Below, piece after piece: positions 1 through 8,604 of a DNA stretch of 64,000 nt. This DNA comes from an uncultured Verrucomicrobiota bacterium (lineage in GTDB: Bacteria; Verrucomicrobiota; Verrucomicrobiia; Opitutales; Intestinicryptomonadaceae). Position numbers and translations under genes: made by a program. Position 1 is the first letter of the stretch. Every line of letters starts with the position of its first letter. The notes under the pieces were generated by a model. The model did no database searches. It had not been told where the DNA came from and saw only the letters and a program-made list of their open reading frames with translations. The stretch spans positions 1 to 64,000 of the forward strand of contig CASFDK010000005.1 of the NCBI GenBank assembly GCA_949293415.1. Reading direction: 5' to 3'.

Positions 1-270
1 GATGTAGAGTTGCGGAACGAGTCGCAAGCCGGTGTTCGCGGGGCAGTCGGGCTCGAGCACCCAGTAAACGCCATAGAAAAAATTGCGCATTTCGACGGCT
101 TCCGCTTTCTGCGCCTCCGTCATTTGCGAGTTCGGCTCTTCGAAGCCGTAGAACTTTGCGGCATTCGTGCCCGCCCACGCGTTGAATTCGCGCAAAATGT
201 CGGCGGCGGTTTGCGCGTCGGCGAGTTTCTTTTCGGCTTCGTCCTGCGCGAATCTGCCGTTTTTTTTGTC
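1..270 (-). pseudogene. 5'-truncated coding remnant of unknown function, running off the window
   Basis: Read leftwards, this is an open frame of 90 codons with the codon bias of neighbouring genes (GAC, GCC, CTC, AAC preferred). The peptide begins near DKKNGRFAQDEAEKKL, is charged and helix-like at first, then contains FYGFEEPNSQ and NFFYGVYWVLEPD, and leaves the window at base 1. No ATG, GTG or TTG opens the frame upstream. It is closed by a stop at 313-315 inside AT-rich DNA, just beyond a run of eight A at the apparent junction. It may be 5'-truncated, frameshifted at the A run, or start at a rare AUU. No family recognised. Confidence 0.4.
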
Positions 271-331
271 CGGTTGAAAAATAAATTTAAATTGTGCTTG
301 AAAAATATATATTTATTTTGATAATTTATAA

Positions 332-532
332 ATGCGTGTAGAAGTTCGGTTTGAAATTGACGATGCGACTTTGGCGGCTCTGTGGATGTTCGCCGAGTAT
401 CTCGATATGTCCGTGGAGGAATATATCGAAGATTATTTGGAGTGGGAATTTTCGGCGAGCGGGTGTGCTGCGGAAAAGGTCGGGGTGCGCAAAGATCCGG
501 GAAAGCCACGCGCGAAAAAGAAAAAAGGCTGA
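332..532 (+). CDS. Small ribbon-helix-helix-like protein (66 aa), hypothetical
   Basis: This 66-residue protein opens with a short beta-like stretch (VEVRFEID) followed by two predicted helices (DATLAALWMFAEYL and SVEEYIEDYLEWEF), the layout of MetJ/Arc/CopG ribbon-helix-helix DNA-binding proteins. A lysine-rich tail (RAKKKKG) could contact nucleic acid. The gene has an AT-rich leader without a clear Shine-Dalgarno site and sits alone between the truncated remnant on its left and tRNA-Tyr on its right. RHH proteins are often antitoxins or autoregulators, but no toxin-like partner is visible. The family assignment rests on pattern only. Confidence 0.45.
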   Translation: MRVEVRFEIDDATLAALWMFAEYLDMSVEEYIEDYLEWEFSASGCAAEKVGVRKDPGKPRAKKKKG

Positions 533-662
533 CTGCTACCCGTTTCGCGTTCGGCTTTGCGTTCGGCGCGGGCGTGCTGTCGCGGCGAAATTCGGCTGCA
601 AAACACTGCGAAAACGGCGCAAAAAAAGACTTGCGAGGGGTTCGCAAGCCTTAAATTTTTTC

Positions 663-749
663 TGGTGGTAGGGACTGGATTCGAACCAGTGAACAGCAAC
701 GCTGAACGGATTTACAGTCCGCGCCCTTTAGCCCCTTGGATACCCTACC
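663..749 (-). tRNA. tRNA-Tyr (anticodon GUA)
   Basis: On the minus strand the acceptor strands GGTAGGG (749-743) and CCCTACC (673-667) pair perfectly and the 3' end encodes ACCA. The T arm contains GGTTCGAATCC. The anticodon loop reads CTGTAAA, giving GUA for tyrosine. A long variable arm (near CAGCGTTGCTG) makes it a class II tRNA, as expected for bacterial tRNA-Tyr. Total length is 87 nt including CCA. Confidence 0.96.
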
Positions 750-876
750 GTCCAAGAAATTAAGGATTGCACTCTACGGATACTTCGCTTGGGGGCAAGC
801 TTTTTTTTCAACTTTTTTGCAAACCGCGTCTCGCTTTTTTCTTGTTTTACGCCAAGTGCGGTTTATCTATTGCGTT

Positions 877-2784
877 ATGAAACGTATTTTTTATTTGTTC
901 GCCGCGTTTGTCTCTTCGGCGACGGCTCTTTCGGCGGCAACCGACGATATTTACTCCCAGTGCATTTCGGCAAAATTCGATTCTCCCGCCGATGCGCAAA
1001 AGTCGGCGGCGGAAATTCTTCCGTATCCAGACGGCAGGAAAATCGCCTTCTCCACGCGTTGGGACGACACAAATCCGCGCCATTTGGCAACTGCGCAAAT
1101 GCTCTCGAAGCGCGGAATGTTCGCGACCTGCTATTTGGTTGGGTACGGCTTTCAAAACCCTGAAACGTTGGCGATGGTGCGCGGAGTCTTGGAGCTTGGC
1201 GGGGCGATAGGCTCGCATACGCTGACGCATCCGCATTTGGAAAATTTCATTCCGAACGAGTTTTTCGGCGAGATCGCGCTCGAACGCGCACATTTGGAGG
1301 CTGCTTTCGATGCGAATGTTGTCGGTTTTGTGTTGCCCTATATGAGCTACAATTCGCGCTTTGACGACAACGTGAAGAATTTGATAGGGCGGTCGATTGT
1401 GAACGCGGGCTATCGCGTTTCGCCCGAAACGAATCCCGACAACAACAAAAAATACGGGCTTTCGGAACGGGACGGCATTTATTCGTCGTACACGTTCGGC
1501 GTCGACGACCGCAACCCGAAGCGCGGCAGGCTGATTGACGGCGTGAAAAAGGCGCGGGCGGCTATCGAAAAGGGCTATCCGCCGCACTTTACGCTCGGTA
1601 TCCACTCTTGGCAGACCGACGAGGGCTTGGAGCGGCTCGGAACGTATCTTGACGAAGTGAAGTCGGACGATTTTTGGTACTGCAACGAGAACGATTTTGT
1701 CGCCTACCGCACGCAGTTTTTGAAGGGGAAAATCCGCAAGACCGTCGCGCAGGGCGACACCGCGCTCTACGAGCTTTACAGGGTTGCGGCAATGCACATC
1801 GGCTCGGACATTCCGCTTGCGATTCGCTTTTCGATTCAGCCGAAGTCGGTGCGTTTGGGCGATACGGAGATAAAGCCCGTCAACGGAATCTACAACATTC
1901 CGCAGTACGACTCGCGCAAAACGCCCAAGAAAATCGATATGCTTTCGTTCGGTTCGGAGCGCGGGAAAACGCTTTCTTCGGCGAAGTTTGCGGGGCTTGA
2001 CTTCGGCTTCGATTTCGACCGCGCGGGCGGCAAACTTACGGTGAAGTTCGGCGGCCAAGCCCGCCCGAAGATTACCAATTTCAGGGCGCGCTGGGTTCTT
2101 CCGCCGTGCTATAAAACGCCTCTCGACGGTGTTGCGTACAAGGGCGAATCGGAGGTTTCGGCAAAGCTCGTTCCCGTTTCGGAGTCGGAATTGGCTGCGT
2201 TCGACGGCGGCGATATGCGCGTTCTGGTGCAGTGCGATTTCCTATTCGACGGCGTACCTGCGCGTGTGTGGCTTGCCGCTTCGGATTCGCGTCCCGTTGC
2301 CGATGCGGATTGCCCGCGCGACAGGGTGCTTCAGTCGGGAGATTTCGACGCGTCGAAAAACGACCCCGCCGCATTTGCCGAACTCTCCAAGCCCGACGTG
2401 CCGCTCAAGCCGTTTGCTGATTGCGTCTGGAAAATTTCGCCGAATAAAAAGTTGCGCGAATTTGTCGTGGATTTCAACGGCTACGCGCTGATGGGCAAGT
2501 ACGGGAAAGCCGAGATGTCGTATCTTGTCTGTGCCGATTTCGCCGCGCCGCGCGACGGCAAGTTCAAGCTTTACGCGCCGTCGAGTGCGGTTGCCGAAAT
2601 ATACGTAAACGGCGAAAAACAGGGTAAACTCAGGGGCGGTTTTGTAAACGTCGATTTGAAGAAGGGCGACAACAGGGTTTTGCTCGTTTTCGGCAACAAG
2701 GCGTTGCGGGTGAATTCGTTTGTTTTTGCGGTTTGCGACGGCAAAAAAATGCTGCCGTGCAAGACGCCGAAAATCGAAAAGTAA
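877..2784 (+). CDS. Secreted polysaccharide deacetylase family protein with C-terminal beta-sandwich-like region
   Basis: The protein is 635 residues from the ATG at 877, chosen because it starts a classical signal peptide (MKRIFYLFAAFVSSATALSA); the frame stays open further upstream but that part is not protein-like. The NodB-like deacetylase domain covers about residues 45-300. TRWDD (residues 60-64) sits where the usual TFDDG metal/catalytic motif lies, and SHTLTHPH supplies the metal-binding histidines (H114, H118). Family members remove N- or O-acetyl groups from polysaccharides. The remaining roughly 300 residues look beta-rich, ending in a jelly-roll-like stretch (VAEIYVNGEKQG) that could bind carbohydrate. 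It is monocistronic, convergent with glgB. The substrate is unknown. Confidence 0.82.
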   Translation: MKRIFYLFAAFVSSATALSAATDDIYSQCISAKFDSPADAQKSAAEILPYPDGRKIAFSTRWDDTNPRHLATAQMLSKRGMFATCYLVGYGFQNPETLAMVRGVLELGGAIGSHTLTHPHLENFIPNEFFGEIALERAHLEAAFDANVVGFVLPYMSYNSRFDDNVKNLIGRSIVNAGYRVSPETNPDNNKKYGLSERDGIYSSYTFGVDDRNPKRGRLIDGVKKARAAIEKGYPPHFTLGIHSWQTDEGLERLGTYLDEVKSDDFWYCNENDFVAYRTQFLKGKIRKTVAQGDTALYELYRVAAMHIGSDIPLAIRFSIQPKSVRLGDTEIKPVNGIYNIPQYDSRKTPKKIDMLSFGSERGKTLSSAKFAGLDFGFDFDRAGGKLTVKFGGQARPKITNFRARWVLPPCYKTPLDGVAYKGESEVSAKLVPVSESELAAFDGGDMRVLVQCDFLFDGVPARVWLAASDSRPVADADCPRDRVLQSGDFDASKNDPAAFAELSKPDVPLKPFADCVWKISPNKKLREFVVDFNGYALMGKYGKAEMSYLVCADFAAPRDGKFKLYAPSSAVAEIYVNGEKQGKLRGGFVNVDLKKGDNRVLLVFGNKALRVNSFVFAVCDGKKMLPCKTPKIEK

Positions 2785-2823
2785 AAATATAACTTACAAA
2801 TTCAAAAGCCGCGTTTTGCCTTT

Positions 2824-2851
2824 GAACTGTCCCGCTTTCGGGGGACAGTTC
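2824..2851. repeat. Perfect 10-bp inverted repeat between convergent genes
   Basis: GAACTGTCCC (2824-2833) and GGGACAGTTC (2842-2851) form a perfect 10-bp stem with an 8-nt loop. It lies between the deacetylase stop and the glgB stop. A terminator role for the convergent pair is likely from position, but neither side has a clean U tract immediately after the stem. Confidence 0.55.
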
Positions 2852-2893
2852 ACGTTCGTCGGGGGCTTTCTTTTTTTGGGGGGCGTCGCCGGC

Positions 2894-5092
2894 TTATTCT
2901 TCTCCGTGCTTGAAGACTATTGCCGACATCGGCGGAAGCGTCGCAAAGACCGCGAACGGGCGGTTGTTGACATCCGCCTTTTCGGCGAGCAGGTAGCCGT
3001 TGTTGCCGCGTCCGCCGCCGCCGTAGCACTTTGCGTCGGTGTTGAGAACTTCGTCCCATCTTCCGCCGAGGGGAAGCCCGATTGCGTACGAGTCGCGCTC
3101 AATGGGCGTGAAGTTGCACGCCACGGCGTATGCGCTTTTACCGTCCGCGCCGAAACGCAGGAACGTGAAAACGCTATTGTCGCCGTCGTCGGCGTTTATC
3201 CATTCGAAAGTTTGCGGGTTGAAGTCGTTTTCGGCAAGCGAGGTGTCGGTCTTGTATAGGGTTGCGATATCGCGCACAACGTCTTTTACGCCTTCGTGCT
3301 CGGCGTATTGCAGCAGCGACCACTCGAGCGATTCGTCGTATCGCCACTCGTGCCCCTGCGCGATTTCGTCGCCCATAAATAGCGTTTTCTTCCCCGGCCA
3401 CATCCACATATAGACGTAGAGGGCGCGGAGATTCGCAATTTTGTCGCCCCAGTACGCGCCGCCCATTTTGCCGACCATCGGGCTTTTGCCGTGCACGACT
3501 TCGTCGTGGGAATAAACGAGCATAAACTTCTCGGTGAATTGGTACATCGAGGGAAACGTCATCTTGTTGTGGTGGTATTTGCGGTTGATGGGGTCTTCCT
3601 TGAAGTAGTCGAGGGTGTCGTGCATCCAGCCGAGATTCCACTTGAAGTCGAAGCCAAGCCCGCCGTCCGCCACGGGTGCGGTAACGCCCCTGAATGTGGT
3701 ACTTTCTTCGGCTATCATTATCGAGCCTTTGAACTCTTCGTGAACAGCCGTGTTTGTGCGTTTGATAAATTCGATTGCCTCGAGATTTTCGCTGCCGCCA
3801 TAGCGGTTCGGCAGCCAGTCGCGCCGCGAAAAATTGAGGTAGAGCATGGAGGCGACCGCGTCTACGCGCAATCCGTCGATATGGAAGCGGTCGAACCACG
3901 CCAGCGCGCTGCCCATCAGAAAATTCGATACTTCGCTGCGCCCGTAGTTGAAGCAGAGCGTGCCCCAGTCGGGATTCGAGCCGAGCCGCGGGTCTTGGTG
4001 TTCGTACAGACATGAGCCGTCGTAGCCGGCCAGCGCAAACGAGTCGCGCGGGAAGTGGGCGGGAACCCAGTCCATAATCACGCCGATGCCGTGTTTGTGG
4101 AGGGTATCGACCATTTTCATAAAGTCGAGCGGCGAGCCGTAGCGGTGCGTGGGCGCGTAGTAGCCCGTTACTTGGTAGCCCCACGAACCCTCGAAAGGAT
4201 ATTCCGAAAGCGGCAGAAATTCGACGTGCGTAAAGCCCATTTCAACGCAGTATTCGGCGAGCTGTGTGCCGATTTCGGCGTAGGCAAGGGGGCGGAACCC
4301 GTCTTCGGGCACGCGTTTCCACGAGCCGAGGTGCACTTCGTAGACCGAGACGGGGCGTTTGCTCCAGTCGGTTTGCGCGCGGTCGGCAAGCCATTTTTCG
4401 TCGCTCCATTCGAAGCCGGAGATGTCGCAGACAATCGAGCTGTTGTAGGGCGGGGCTTCGAAGCGCAGGGCGTAGGGGTCGATTTTCAGGAACGGCGTTT
4501 CGTTGCGGGCGGCGACGATTTCGAATTTGTATTTTGCGCCGTCGCCGACTGCGGGCACGAAAATTTCCCAGATGCCCGACTGCCCGAGCTCGCGCATTTG
4601 GTGGTAGCGACCGTCCCAGTCGTTGAAGTCGCCGACCACGCTCACGCGGCGGGCGGTGGGTGCCCAGACCGCGAACGATGTTCCCGAAACGCCGTCGATT
4701 GTGCGCATGTGCGAGCCGAGCTTTAGGTAGATTTTTTTGTCGTCGCCCTTGCCGATAAGGTAGAGGTCGTCGTCGGAAAGGGTGGGCGGAAACGCGTAGG
4801 GGTCGGCGATTTTGCGGGTGTCGCCGTTATAGCTGCGGACTTTGAACGCGTACGGGAACGGCTTGCGCGCGCCCTTGATGAATGTTTCGAAAAGCCCCGA
4901 TTCGTGCAGCCGCTTCATCGGCGGAAGCGCGCGCTTTTCGTCGCGCAGGTCGATTAGTTTGCACGTTTTTGCGTCGCGCAGGTAGGCTCGGACGACGATT
5001 CCGCCCCTGCATTTGTGCATTCCCAAAAGGTCGTGCGGCTGCCCGCAACGGGCGGATGTAAGAATTTCGATTTCGTCTTTCGAGATAATCAT
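2894..5092 (-). CDS. glgB: 1,4-alpha-glucan (glycogen) branching enzyme
   Basis: At 732 residues this has the normal length for GlgB. It cuts an alpha-1,4-glucan and rejoins the piece through an alpha-1,6 bond in glycogen synthesis. An N-terminal domain and a CBM48 module (FAVWAPTARRVSVVGDFNDW, about 140-160) precede the GH13 barrel. Catalytic residues are visible as the Asp in DGLRVDAV (about 405-410), the Glu in IAEEST (about 459) and the Asp in SHDEVVHGK (about 529). The start overlaps the stop of the upstream 207-aa gene by 4 nt, so it is the last gene of the minus-strand run beginning with ruvC. No other glycogen gene is adjacent, although a GH13 debranching-type enzyme lies at 13.4 kb. 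Confidence 0.96.
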   Translation of the reverse strand: MIISKDEIEILTSARCGQPHDLLGMHKCRGGIVVRAYLRDAKTCKLIDLRDEKRALPPMKRLHESGLFETFIKGARKPFPYAFKVRSYNGDTRKIADPYAFPPTLSDDDLYLIGKGDDKKIYLKLGSHMRTIDGVSGTSFAVWAPTARRVSVVGDFNDWDGRYHQMRELGQSGIWEIFVPAVGDGAKYKFEIVAARNETPFLKIDPYALRFEAPPYNSSIVCDISGFEWSDEKWLADRAQTDWSKRPVSVYEVHLGSWKRVPEDGFRPLAYAEIGTQLAEYCVEMGFTHVEFLPLSEYPFEGSWGYQVTGYYAPTHRYGSPLDFMKMVDTLHKHGIGVIMDWVPAHFPRDSFALAGYDGSCLYEHQDPRLGSNPDWGTLCFNYGRSEVSNFLMGSALAWFDRFHIDGLRVDAVASMLYLNFSRRDWLPNRYGGSENLEAIEFIKRTNTAVHEEFKGSIMIAEESTTFRGVTAPVADGGLGFDFKWNLGWMHDTLDYFKEDPINRKYHHNKMTFPSMYQFTEKFMLVYSHDEVVHGKSPMVGKMGGAYWGDKIANLRALYVYMWMWPGKKTLFMGDEIAQGHEWRYDESLEWSLLQYAEHEGVKDVVRDIATLYKTDTSLAENDFNPQTFEWINADDGDNSVFTFLRFGADGKSAYAVACNFTPIERDSYAIGLPLGGRWDEVLNTDAKCYGGGGRGNNGYLLAEKADVNNRPFAVFATLPPMSAIVFKHGEE

Positions 5093-5712
5093 AGTTCGTC
5101 TTTTCTTAGCGACTTCGGTTTGCCCAAAATTTCCGACGCGACGAATGCGCGGCGCAACGCGCCTGCGGTGTTCAGCCCGTATTCCTCCGCCGCGGTTTTT
5201 GCTTTGTCGGCGGACGGCGGTTCGTCGGGCGCGGAATGTTCTTCGGGGGTATCGGCTTCTTCGGCGTAGTTTTCAAGCTCGAAGAGGTCGGTGTTGATGT
5301 ACGAGTTGCCGCCGTGGAAGCTGTGCGAGTCTGCCGTCATTTTCTCCACGAGCCTGCGGGCGGCGGTGATGTCGGGCGCGTATTCCGTTTCCCCGGGCTC
5401 TTCGGGCGCGTACTGGTTGCACGGGGCGGCGGGCGAATGGTCGGGCTCGGCGTTGTTGCGGGAGTCGTTGACTATTTCCCTGCGCGTTTGCGCATCGGAA
5501 AAATCCCCTTCTTCGAACGGATCGGTCGCGGGTACGCGGCGCGGCATCGGTCGCGGGAAGTCGTGCGGCGAACGCGGTTGCGGGCGGCGTTGTCGCGGCG
5601 GCTGTTGCGGCTCGTCCTCGGCCTTCCCGCCCATCGCGATTTTCGAGACGAAAACAACCGCAGCATAGAGCAGTAGGGCGAAGAAGACGATGTTGTCGAA
5701 GAGGAAATCCAT
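5089..5712 (-). CDS. Membrane-anchored hypothetical protein, floA-linked
   Basis: This 207-residue protein has one N-terminal transmembrane helix (residues 4-26, LFDNIVFFALLLYAAVVFVS), a long Pro/Arg/Glu-rich disordered middle, and a short conserved-looking end (LRRAFVASEILGKPKSLR). The layout suggests a type III or N-in anchored protein with a cytoplasmic tail. It lies 12 nt after floA and overlaps glgB by 4 nt, so it is surely co-transcribed with the flotillin/NfeD genes and may act with them at membrane microdomains; that is inference. I recognise no named family. The C-terminal ILGKPKSLR-type ending probably matters because it is the only compact part. Confidence 0.75.
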   Translation of the reverse strand: MDFLFDNIVFFALLLYAAVVFVSKIAMGGKAEDEPQQPPRQRRPQPRSPHDFPRPMPRRVPATDPFEEGDFSDAQTRREIVNDSRNNAEPDHSPAAPCNQYAPEEPGETEYAPDITAARRLVEKMTADSHSFHGGNSYINTDLFELENYAEEADTPEEHSAPDEPPSADKAKTAAEEYGLNTAGALRRAFVASEILGKPKSLRKDEL

Positions 5713-5724
5713 TATTTTATTCCG

Positions 5725-6726
5725 CTACTTTTTGGGCTTGTCGCCCGAAATGCTTTCGCGCATGGAAGTGTCGGCTTGGATGTTCTGGAGCTTGTAGTAG
5801 TCCATAAAGCCCATCTTTCCCGAGCGCAGGGATTCGGCGAGCGCGAGCGGCACCTGCGCTTCCGCTTCGACGACCTTTGCCTTCATGTCTTCGACTTTCG
5901 CCTTCATTTCCTGCTCGAGCGCGACTGCGGCGGCGCGGCGTATTTCCGCCTGTGCCTGCGCCATATTCTTGTTGGCGATTGCCTGAGCTTCCTGCAGCTT
6001 CGCGCCCACGTTTTCGCCAACGTCCACGTCGGCGATGTCTATTGAAAGAATTTCGTATGCCGTGCCGGAGTCGAGCCCGCGTTCGAGCACGACTTTCGAA
6101 ATTCTGTCGGGGTGTTCGAGCACGAATTTGTACGAGTCGGCGGAGCCGATTGTAGTTACGATGCCTTCGCCGACGCGCGCGATAATCGTTTCCTCCTGCG
6201 CACCGCCCACGAAGCGTTCGAGGTTTGTGCGCACGGTTACACGGGCGCGCACCTTCACCTGAATGCCGTCTTTTGCAACGCCGTCAATCGAGCGTCGCCC
6301 CGAGTTGGGATTGGGGCAGTCGATGACTTTCGGGTTGATAGAGGTTCGGACCGCCTCGCCAACGGTCTTGCCCGTGCCTTTCGTGGCGAGGTCTATCGCG
6401 CATGCCTGTTTCCACGACAAATCCATACTCGCCTTTTCGGCTGCGATGAGTGCCTGAATCGTCGGGATGAGGTGTCCCTCCGCAAGGTAGTGCTCTTCGA
6501 GCTGGTTTATCGTAAGGTCGAGCCCCGCCTTGACCGCCATTATGCGCGAGTCCACAATCATTCCGTACGGAACGCCGCGCAGTCGCATTGCAATTAGCGT
6601 AAGTATGCTTACGGGCGCGCCCGCGAGCATCGCCTTCAGCCACGTGTTGATGAACGAGATTACCACGACGAGCGCGACTACCGCGATAATGCCCGCCACT
6701 ATTGTGCCTATTGTGATGATATTCAT
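5725..6726 (-). CDS. floA: Flotillin-like protein FloA
   Basis: This 333-residue protein matches bacterial FloA (YqfA) in length and layout. A hydrophobic membrane-entering N-terminus (about 4-50) is followed by a long SPFH-like domain with [16 protein letters not shown] and an Ala/Glu-rich coiled coil ([17 protein letters not shown]). The C-terminus has [15 protein letters not shown], typical of the family. FloA scaffolds functional membrane microdomains. The start overlaps the stop of the upstream short NfeD gene by 4 nt, the classical nfeD-floA pairing, so the two products probably interact in the membrane. Confidence 0.95.
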   Translation of the reverse strand: MNIITIGTIVAGIIAVVALVVVISFINTWLKAMLAGAPVSILTLIAMRLRGVPYGMIVDSRIMAVKAGLDLTINQLEEHYLAEGHLIPTIQALIAAEKASMDLSWKQACAIDLATKGTGKTVGEAVRTSINPKVIDCPNPNSGRRSIDGVAKDGIQVKVRARVTVRTNLERFVGGAQEETIIARVGEGIVTTIGSADSYKFVLEHPDRISKVVLERGLDSGTAYEILSIDIADVDVGENVGAKLQEAQAIANKNMAQAQAEIRRAAAVALEQEMKAKVEDMKAKVVEAEAQVPLALAESLRSGKMGFMDYYKLQNIQADTSMRESISGDKPKK

Positions 6727-7211
6727 TTTTCGTATTGTTTGTTAAATTTTTCCACTTTCAGTTCGAACGCCGTCGCCCCGACTACTTCGAGCTTTTCCCC
6801 CGTTTCGGCGAATCCGTTTTGACACTGCGCGTCGCGCACGGTTCCGCATACTTCCACTTTCCCCGACGGCGTAAGCGGTGTGAGCGCGGTTGCCGTCTTG
6901 CCCGCAAGATTCGAAAAATCGGGAGCGGGGGCGTGTCCGTCCTGCTTCGTATTCAGGTAGAGTTTCCGCCCGAACGGCGTTTTCGGAAGGACGTAGAGCC
7001 ACATCAGAAACGCCGAAACGCACATCGCAACCGAAACCGCGCCGACAGCCGCCGCCGCGGATATTCCGAAATCGGCGTAGGCAAGATATACCGCGCCCGC
7101 ATGGCAGCATATGCCCGCAACCGCCCATATCCCGCCGATTAGCACGGTTTCGAGAAACACGAGAACGGTTCCGATAAGGATGAGTGTTGCGATTGCCGTC
7201 ATGGGATTCAA
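6723..7211 (-). CDS. Short NfeD-like membrane protein
   Basis: This 162-residue protein has three hydrophobic segments in its first 80 residues, then a small C-terminal beta-barrel of the OB-fold NfeD type ([20 protein letters not shown], then [14 protein letters not shown] and [19 protein letters not shown]). It lacks the ClpP-like protease domain of long NfeD proteins, so it is a truncated-type (1b) NfeD, the form normally paired with flotillin. It overlaps floA downstream and the long NfeD gene upstream by 4 nt each, which indicates translational coupling. Its role is probably to partner FloA. Confidence 0.9.
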   Translation of the reverse strand: MNPMTAIATLILIGTVLVFLETVLIGGIWAVAGICCHAGAVYLAYADFGISAAAAVGAVSVAMCVSAFLMWLYVLPKTPFGRKLYLNTKQDGHAPAPDFSNLAGKTATALTPLTPSGKVEVCGTVRDAQCQNGFAETGEKLEVVGATAFELKVEKFNKQYEK

Positions 7212-8560
7212 TCTACCTTTCTTACGGTAAAATTGAAATCTTTTTTTCCGACAATTTCAATTTTTTCGCCCGCGCGGATGTGTCCGAATTCGGCGACGAC
7301 TTCGAGTGTCTTCCCGCCGACGGCGGCGCGTCCGGAGGGCATAAGGTCGGTCAGTGCCGTTCCGGTTTTGCCGATGTCGGCGGACGGAATTGCGGGCTTG
7401 TCGCGCGGCGTTTCAAGGACGAGCTTTTTTGCGAATGCGCATTTTGGCAGAAATTTCCAGAGTGCCGCCAGCATAGCGAGCGCAAGCAGGAGCCCGAGCA
7501 CGACCTGCGCGAGTCCGTCCGCAAAGTTCCCGAAGTTGTATTCGAAATTGCGCGTCGTCCAGATGCCGCCCAACGCCCACGCCAGCGAGCCTATCATCAA
7601 CGCCGCGCCCGCGAGCGCGGGGATTACAAAGCCCTGCAAAAGGAATATTTCGAGAGCCACAAGTGCCGCGCCCAAAAGGAATACGAGAACTTCTTCGTGT
7701 CCCGCAAGTCCGCACATATTCGCGCCGATAAACACGACGAGCAGCGCGCCCACGCCGATTCCGCCGAACAGCCCGAAGCCGCCGCTTTTGATGTCGACGA
7801 AGATTAGCAGAAACCCGATTCCCATCAGGACGGGCGAGACCGCCGAGATGTATTTTGCCGCGCGTTCCGACCACGTAATTTTTAGTTCGGTAATCGTCGG
7901 GTTTTTCAGCGATTTTACCGCCGCGATTTCCCCCACCGATTTTGCCGTGCCGTTCGAAAGCAGGGGGCTGCCGTCGACGATTTCCGCCGCCTCCTTTGCG
8001 GTCAGCGAGAGAAGCTCGCCTTTGGGTTTGATTGTCCTGCCGCCGATTTTTAGCTCGAAGTTCGGGTCGTTCATCGCGCGTTGGACGGCGGCGCGGCGCG
8101 GATTGTCGAGGTTGTGCGAACGCACCTTTGCGCCGAGGTACGAAGTTATCTTGCGGCGCATGGATTCCGCGATGTCCCCGCCCGACGCGTCCACGGCTTC
8201 CGCCGCGCCCATTATGCCGTTCGGCGCGAAATAGATTTCGTCGCAGGCGGCGGCTATCAGCGAGCCCGCGCTTATGGCGTTCGGGTTGACGTAGCATACG
8301 GTTTTGCCTCCGAAATTTTTTAGCGTTTCCATAATTTCGACCGTCGAGCCCAAGTCGCCTCCGGGGGTATCGAGGTCTACTACAAGCATTTTCGCGCCGT
8401 CGGCGTTTGCCGTGCGCACTGCGCGTTTTACGATGTATGTTTGCGGCGACGAAATCTGTCCGTCGATTTTTACCGAGTACACTTTTTGCCCGTCGGCGTT
8501 GCCCGCGAAGATTTCGGCGAACGACAGTATCGAAAACAGTACGGCGGAAATTTTTTTCAT
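7208..8560 (-). CDS. Long NfeD-type membrane-bound ClpP-class serine protease
   Basis: The ATG at 8560 is preferred because it opens a signal peptide (MKKISAVLFSILSFAEIFAG); the frame upstream is arginine-rich and not protein-like. The 450-residue product has a periplasmic ClpP-class protease domain (LDTPGGDLGSTVEIMETL, and the catalytic Ser in PNAISAGSLIAA), a Lys-bearing segment, four to five transmembrane helices (about 230-370) and a C-terminal OB-fold (TGTALTDLMPSGRAAVGGK). Long NfeD proteases cleave stomatin/flotillin-type partners. Here it directly precedes a short NfeD and floA with 4-nt overlaps, a three-gene microdomain module. The gene lies 44 nt after the MFS gene. Confidence 0.9.
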   Translation of the reverse strand: MKKISAVLFSILSFAEIFAGNADGQKVYSVKIDGQISSPQTYIVKRAVRTANADGAKMLVVDLDTPGGDLGSTVEIMETLKNFGGKTVCYVNPNAISAGSLIAAACDEIYFAPNGIMGAAEAVDASGGDIAESMRRKITSYLGAKVRSHNLDNPRRAAVQRAMNDPNFELKIGGRTIKPKGELLSLTAKEAAEIVDGSPLLSNGTAKSVGEIAAVKSLKNPTITELKITWSERAAKYISAVSPVLMGIGFLLIFVDIKSGGFGLFGGIGVGALLVVFIGANMCGLAGHEEVLVFLLGAALVALEIFLLQGFVIPALAGAALMIGSLAWALGGIWTTRNFEYNFGNFADGLAQVVLGLLLALAMLAALWKFLPKCAFAKKLVLETPRDKPAIPSADIGKTGTALTDLMPSGRAAVGGKTLEVVAEFGHIRAGEKIEIVGKKDFNFTVRKVD

Positions 8561-8604
8561 TCCGGAATTATCGGCTATTCGGTCGCGTTTTGCGAGACGA
8601 TTTT

